Assembly: GCF_015461845.1 (NCBI RefSeq)
Contig: NZ_JACOPW010000005.1
Coordinates: forward strand, 124,001-188,000
DNA from: Pseudomonas mucoides
Lineage (GTDB): Bacteria; Pseudomonadota; Gammaproteobacteria; Pseudomonadales; Pseudomonadaceae
Direction of reading: 5' to 3'
Length of the DNA: 64,000 nucleotides
Both the position numbers and the translations under genes were made by a program. The stretch's first letter is position 1. Each line of letters opens with the position of its first letter. Below are positions 62,367 to 64,000 of the stretch, in pieces. The notes beneath the pieces were generated by a model, which did not search any database, was not told where the DNA came from, and worked only from the letters and a program-made list of their open reading frames with translations.

Positions 62367-63365
62367 GTGAGCATAAATCTTCCACTGCCGCTGCTTGGGG
62401 AAATGGCGATTTTCGTCAAGGTTGTCGAGACCGGCAGCTTTTCCGAGGCGGCCCGCCAACTGGGTTCTTCACCTTCGGCGGTCAGTCGCAGCATTTCGCG
62501 GCTGGAGAAGGCGCTGGCCACGCGCCTGCTGCAACGAACCACGCGCAAATTACGCTTGAGCGACGGTGGCGAAGAAGTGTTCAAGCGTTGCCAGGAAATG
62601 GTCAGCGCGGCCAAGTCGGTGATGGAAATCAGCGGGCAGTTCACTGACGAAGCCGAAGGGTTGGTGCGTCTGAGCGTTCCAAAAGCGGTGGGAAGAATTG
62701 TGATTCACCCGCACATGCCGGAGTTTTTACGCCGCTATCCCAAAGTGGATGTAGAACTGATGCTTGAAGATCGCCAGGTCGATTTGATCGATGATCACGT
62801 CGACCTGGCGATTCGCATCACCGATCGGCCACCTTCGGGGCTGGTGGGGCGGCAGTTGCTGACGATCGACCATTTGCTCTGTGCGACACCGCAATATTTG
62901 GCCGAACACGGGACGCCGACGCACCCCCATGACTTGCTCAATCACAGTTGTATCTACCTGGGTGAAACCCCAAGCGATGCGCGCTGGAAATTCAAGAAAG
63001 GCAGCAAATCGGTGACTGTCGGTGTGCGCGGGCGATATGCCGCCAATCATACTGGCGTACGGTTTGGAGCGGTGTTGCAGCACATCGGCATTGGCAGCCT
63101 GCCGTATTTCACGGCGCGGCGGGCCTTGGAGAAGGGGGTGATGGTGCAAGTGCTGCCGGACTGGACCTTTCTGGCCTCCTACCACGGCGGGGCCTGGTTG
63201 CTGCATTCGCCCACTCGGTACCTGCCTCCCAAAATACGGGTATTGATTGATTACTTGGTGGAGTGTCTGGAGAAGGAGCCGACGTTGGGCAAGCCCGGTA
63301 AGTCGAGCAGTCTGGTGATGGGCGTATCGGAGTATGAGCTGCCCGAGAGTGACGGCTTGTTTTGA
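62367..63365 (+). CDS. LysR family transcriptional regulator
   Basis: A 332-residue regulator with an N-terminal winged helix (FVKVVETGSFSEAARQLGSSPSAVSRSISRLEKALATRLL) and a periplasmic-binding-like effector domain. The start is GTG at 62367 with AAGGA about nine bases upstream. It is divergent from the AlaX gene with about 90 bases between, the normal arrangement for a LysR regulator of that cluster. Confidence 0.9.
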   Translation: MSINLPLPLLGEMAIFVKVVETGSFSEAARQLGSSPSAVSRSISRLEKALATRLLQRTTRKLRLSDGGEEVFKRCQEMVSAAKSVMEISGQFTDEAEGLVRLSVPKAVGRIVIHPHMPEFLRRYPKVDVELMLEDRQVDLIDDHVDLAIRITDRPPSGLVGRQLLTIDHLLCATPQYLAEHGTPTHPHDLLNHSCIYLGETPSDARWKFKKGSKSVTVGVRGRYAANHTGVRFGAVLQHIGIGSLPYFTARRALEKGVMVQVLPDWTFLASYHGGAWLLHSPTRYLPPKIRVLIDYLVECLEKEPTLGKPGKSSSLVMGVSEYELPESDGLF

Positions 63366-63370
63366 TCGCA

Positions 63371-63409
63371 CAAAAAAGGCCCGCATGTTCAACCATGCGG
63401 GCCTTTTGT
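63371..63409. terminator. bidirectional terminator
   Basis: AAAAAAGGCCCGCATG and CATGCGGGCCTTTT pair around TTCAAC, between the LysR gene and the PA2817-like gene. Confidence 0.93.
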
Positions 63410-63424
63410 GTAACTGGTCGGAAA

Positions 63425-63832
63425 TCAGTGCTTGCTTTCGTCGTTCGACATCGCCAGCAGCTGCTTTTCCTGGTTCCAGTCAAACGGTTCGTCGTTCTGT
63501 TCAGCTTCGAAGCGACGTTCTTCCAGCGCCTGATACAGATCGATTTCATCATCGGGCATGTAATGCAGGCAGTCACCGGCGAAGTACCACAGCAGGTCGC
63601 GCGGAACCAGGTGGGCAATTTGCGGGTAGCGGGTGATTACCTGGCAGAGAATGTCCTGGCCCAGGTATTGGCTTTCGATCGGATCGACCGGCAGCAACGC
63701 ACGCAATTCATCGAAGCGCTCCAGGAACAAGGCATGGCTTTCTTCGGGAACCTGTTCGGCCTCACCCACGGCGACCAGGATGCTGCGCAAGTGGTCAAGC
63801 AAGACGAGATGGTCGGCAACGACGTTGGACAC
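63425..63832 (-). CDS. PA2817 family protein
   Basis: A 135-residue cytoplasmic acidic protein starting at GTG 63832 with GAGGAC upstream. The text (HLVLLDHLRSILVAVGEAE, DLLWYFAGDCLHYMPDDEI) matches the Pseudomonas PA2817 family as I recall it. No motif, membrane span or signal peptide is visible and the function is unknown. Confidence 0.82.
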   Translation of the reverse strand: MSNVVADHLVLLDHLRSILVAVGEAEQVPEESHALFLERFDELRALLPVDPIESQYLGQDILCQVITRYPQIAHLVPRDLLWYFAGDCLHYMPDDEIDLYQALEERRFEAEQNDEPFDWNQEKQLLAMSNDESKH

Positions 63833-63849
63833 GAGATAAGTCCTCAAGA

Positions 63850-63893
63850 GCAAAACGGGCGCGGGAGTATAAAGCCCCTGCGCCCGTTTTGCA
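63850..63893 (-). terminator. terminator upstream of the last partial gene
   Basis: GCAAAACGGGCGC and GCGCCCGTTTTGC form a perfect 13-bp stem around GGGAGTATAAAGCCCCT. It follows the partial gene at 63907 on the minus strand. Confidence 0.88.
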
Positions 63894-63906
63894 TGGGGGC
63901 ACTGGA

Positions 63907-64000
63907 TCAGCGGACCTTTCCGGGTGCCAGTGCCAGTTCTTCTTTGTCAAAATCATCGACGTCGATCACCTTGCGTCGTGCCGCTTCGGCGGCCCGCAGG
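63907..64000 (-). CDS. C-terminal fragment, possibly an acyl-CoA dehydrogenase
   Basis: The minus strand from the window edge reads LRAAEAARRKVIDVDDFDKE and ends ELALAPGKVR-stop at 63907. The VIDVDDFDKEEL pattern resembles the C-terminus of large FadE-type acyl-CoA dehydrogenases, and the relatives near PA2817 include one (PA2815). Only 31 residues are visible, so the call is tentative. Confidence 0.4.
   Translation of the reverse strand, partial: LRAAEAARRKVIDVDDFDKEELALAPGKVR

Overview
The window comes from a chromosome of the Pseudomonas fluorescens complex. This rests on proteins recognisable as GacS, PhoP/PhoQ, PcpS, FabA/FabB, DctA and RelA, on GC-rich codon use, and on frequent inverted pairs of the fluorescens-type REP sequence (GCGAGC..GCTCGC core). 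I see no rRNA, CRISPR array, insertion sequence, prophage or plasmid origin. Most of it is core genome in blocks that keep the P. aeruginosa gene order, with small accessory pieces between them.

Region by region: 0.1-4.3 kb holds pcpS, a dienelactone hydrolase-like protein, a small secreted protein with a four-repeat PhoP box, and phoP-phoQ. 4.3-7.2 kb is an accessory island with a 681-residue Ig-like protein, a palindromic operator-like site and a probable gene remnant. 7.2-11.2 kb holds an AraC regulator, dctA with a clear sigma-54 promoter and twin upstream palindromes, and an AMACR-type CoA-transferase family enzyme. 11.2-17.9 kb holds sprT, a Yip1-like membrane protein, ttcA, a Tag-like protein without the usual catalytic residues, an arsC-wrbA-DUF2069 operon, a TlpA-like lipoprotein, an HslJ/META lipoprotein and two zinc-ribbon proteins. 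17.9-30.5 kb is the conserved ldhA-gacS-(pirRS-like)-cysM-rlmD-relA-mazG block. 31-38 kb holds fabAB and an operon of TonB receptor, substrate-binding protein and hybrid kinase.

38-46.4 kb holds gpsA, sixA, an acyl-CoA synthetase with a perfect 28-bp operator, a hotdog thioesterase, two alpha/beta hydrolases, a glutathione-transferase remnant, a DUF4892 protein and an AI-2E family permease. 46.5-52.6 kb holds a six-EF-hand protein, a two-component system, pyrF, an MDR oxidoreductase and an SDR. 52.7-57.2 kb holds a MocR regulator, a chemoreceptor and a membrane-anchored hypothetical protein. 57.5-58 kb is a tandem tRNA-Glu/tRNA-Gly duplication. 58.2-64 kb holds an M20 peptidase, then a compact LysE exporter / Fe(II)-2OG oxygenase / AlaX tRNA-editing / LysR cluster, a PA2817-family protein and the end of a further gene.

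Signal transduction is heavily represented: PhoPQ, GacS, the PirRS-like pair, a PA1611-like hybrid kinase, a further OmpR/histidine kinase pair, SixA, RelA and a chemoreceptor. The most interesting possible system is the 60.1-63.4 kb cluster. It could hydroxylate a free amino acid, export the product, edit tRNA mischarged with it and regulate the set through LysR; this is inference from families and arrangement, not shown.
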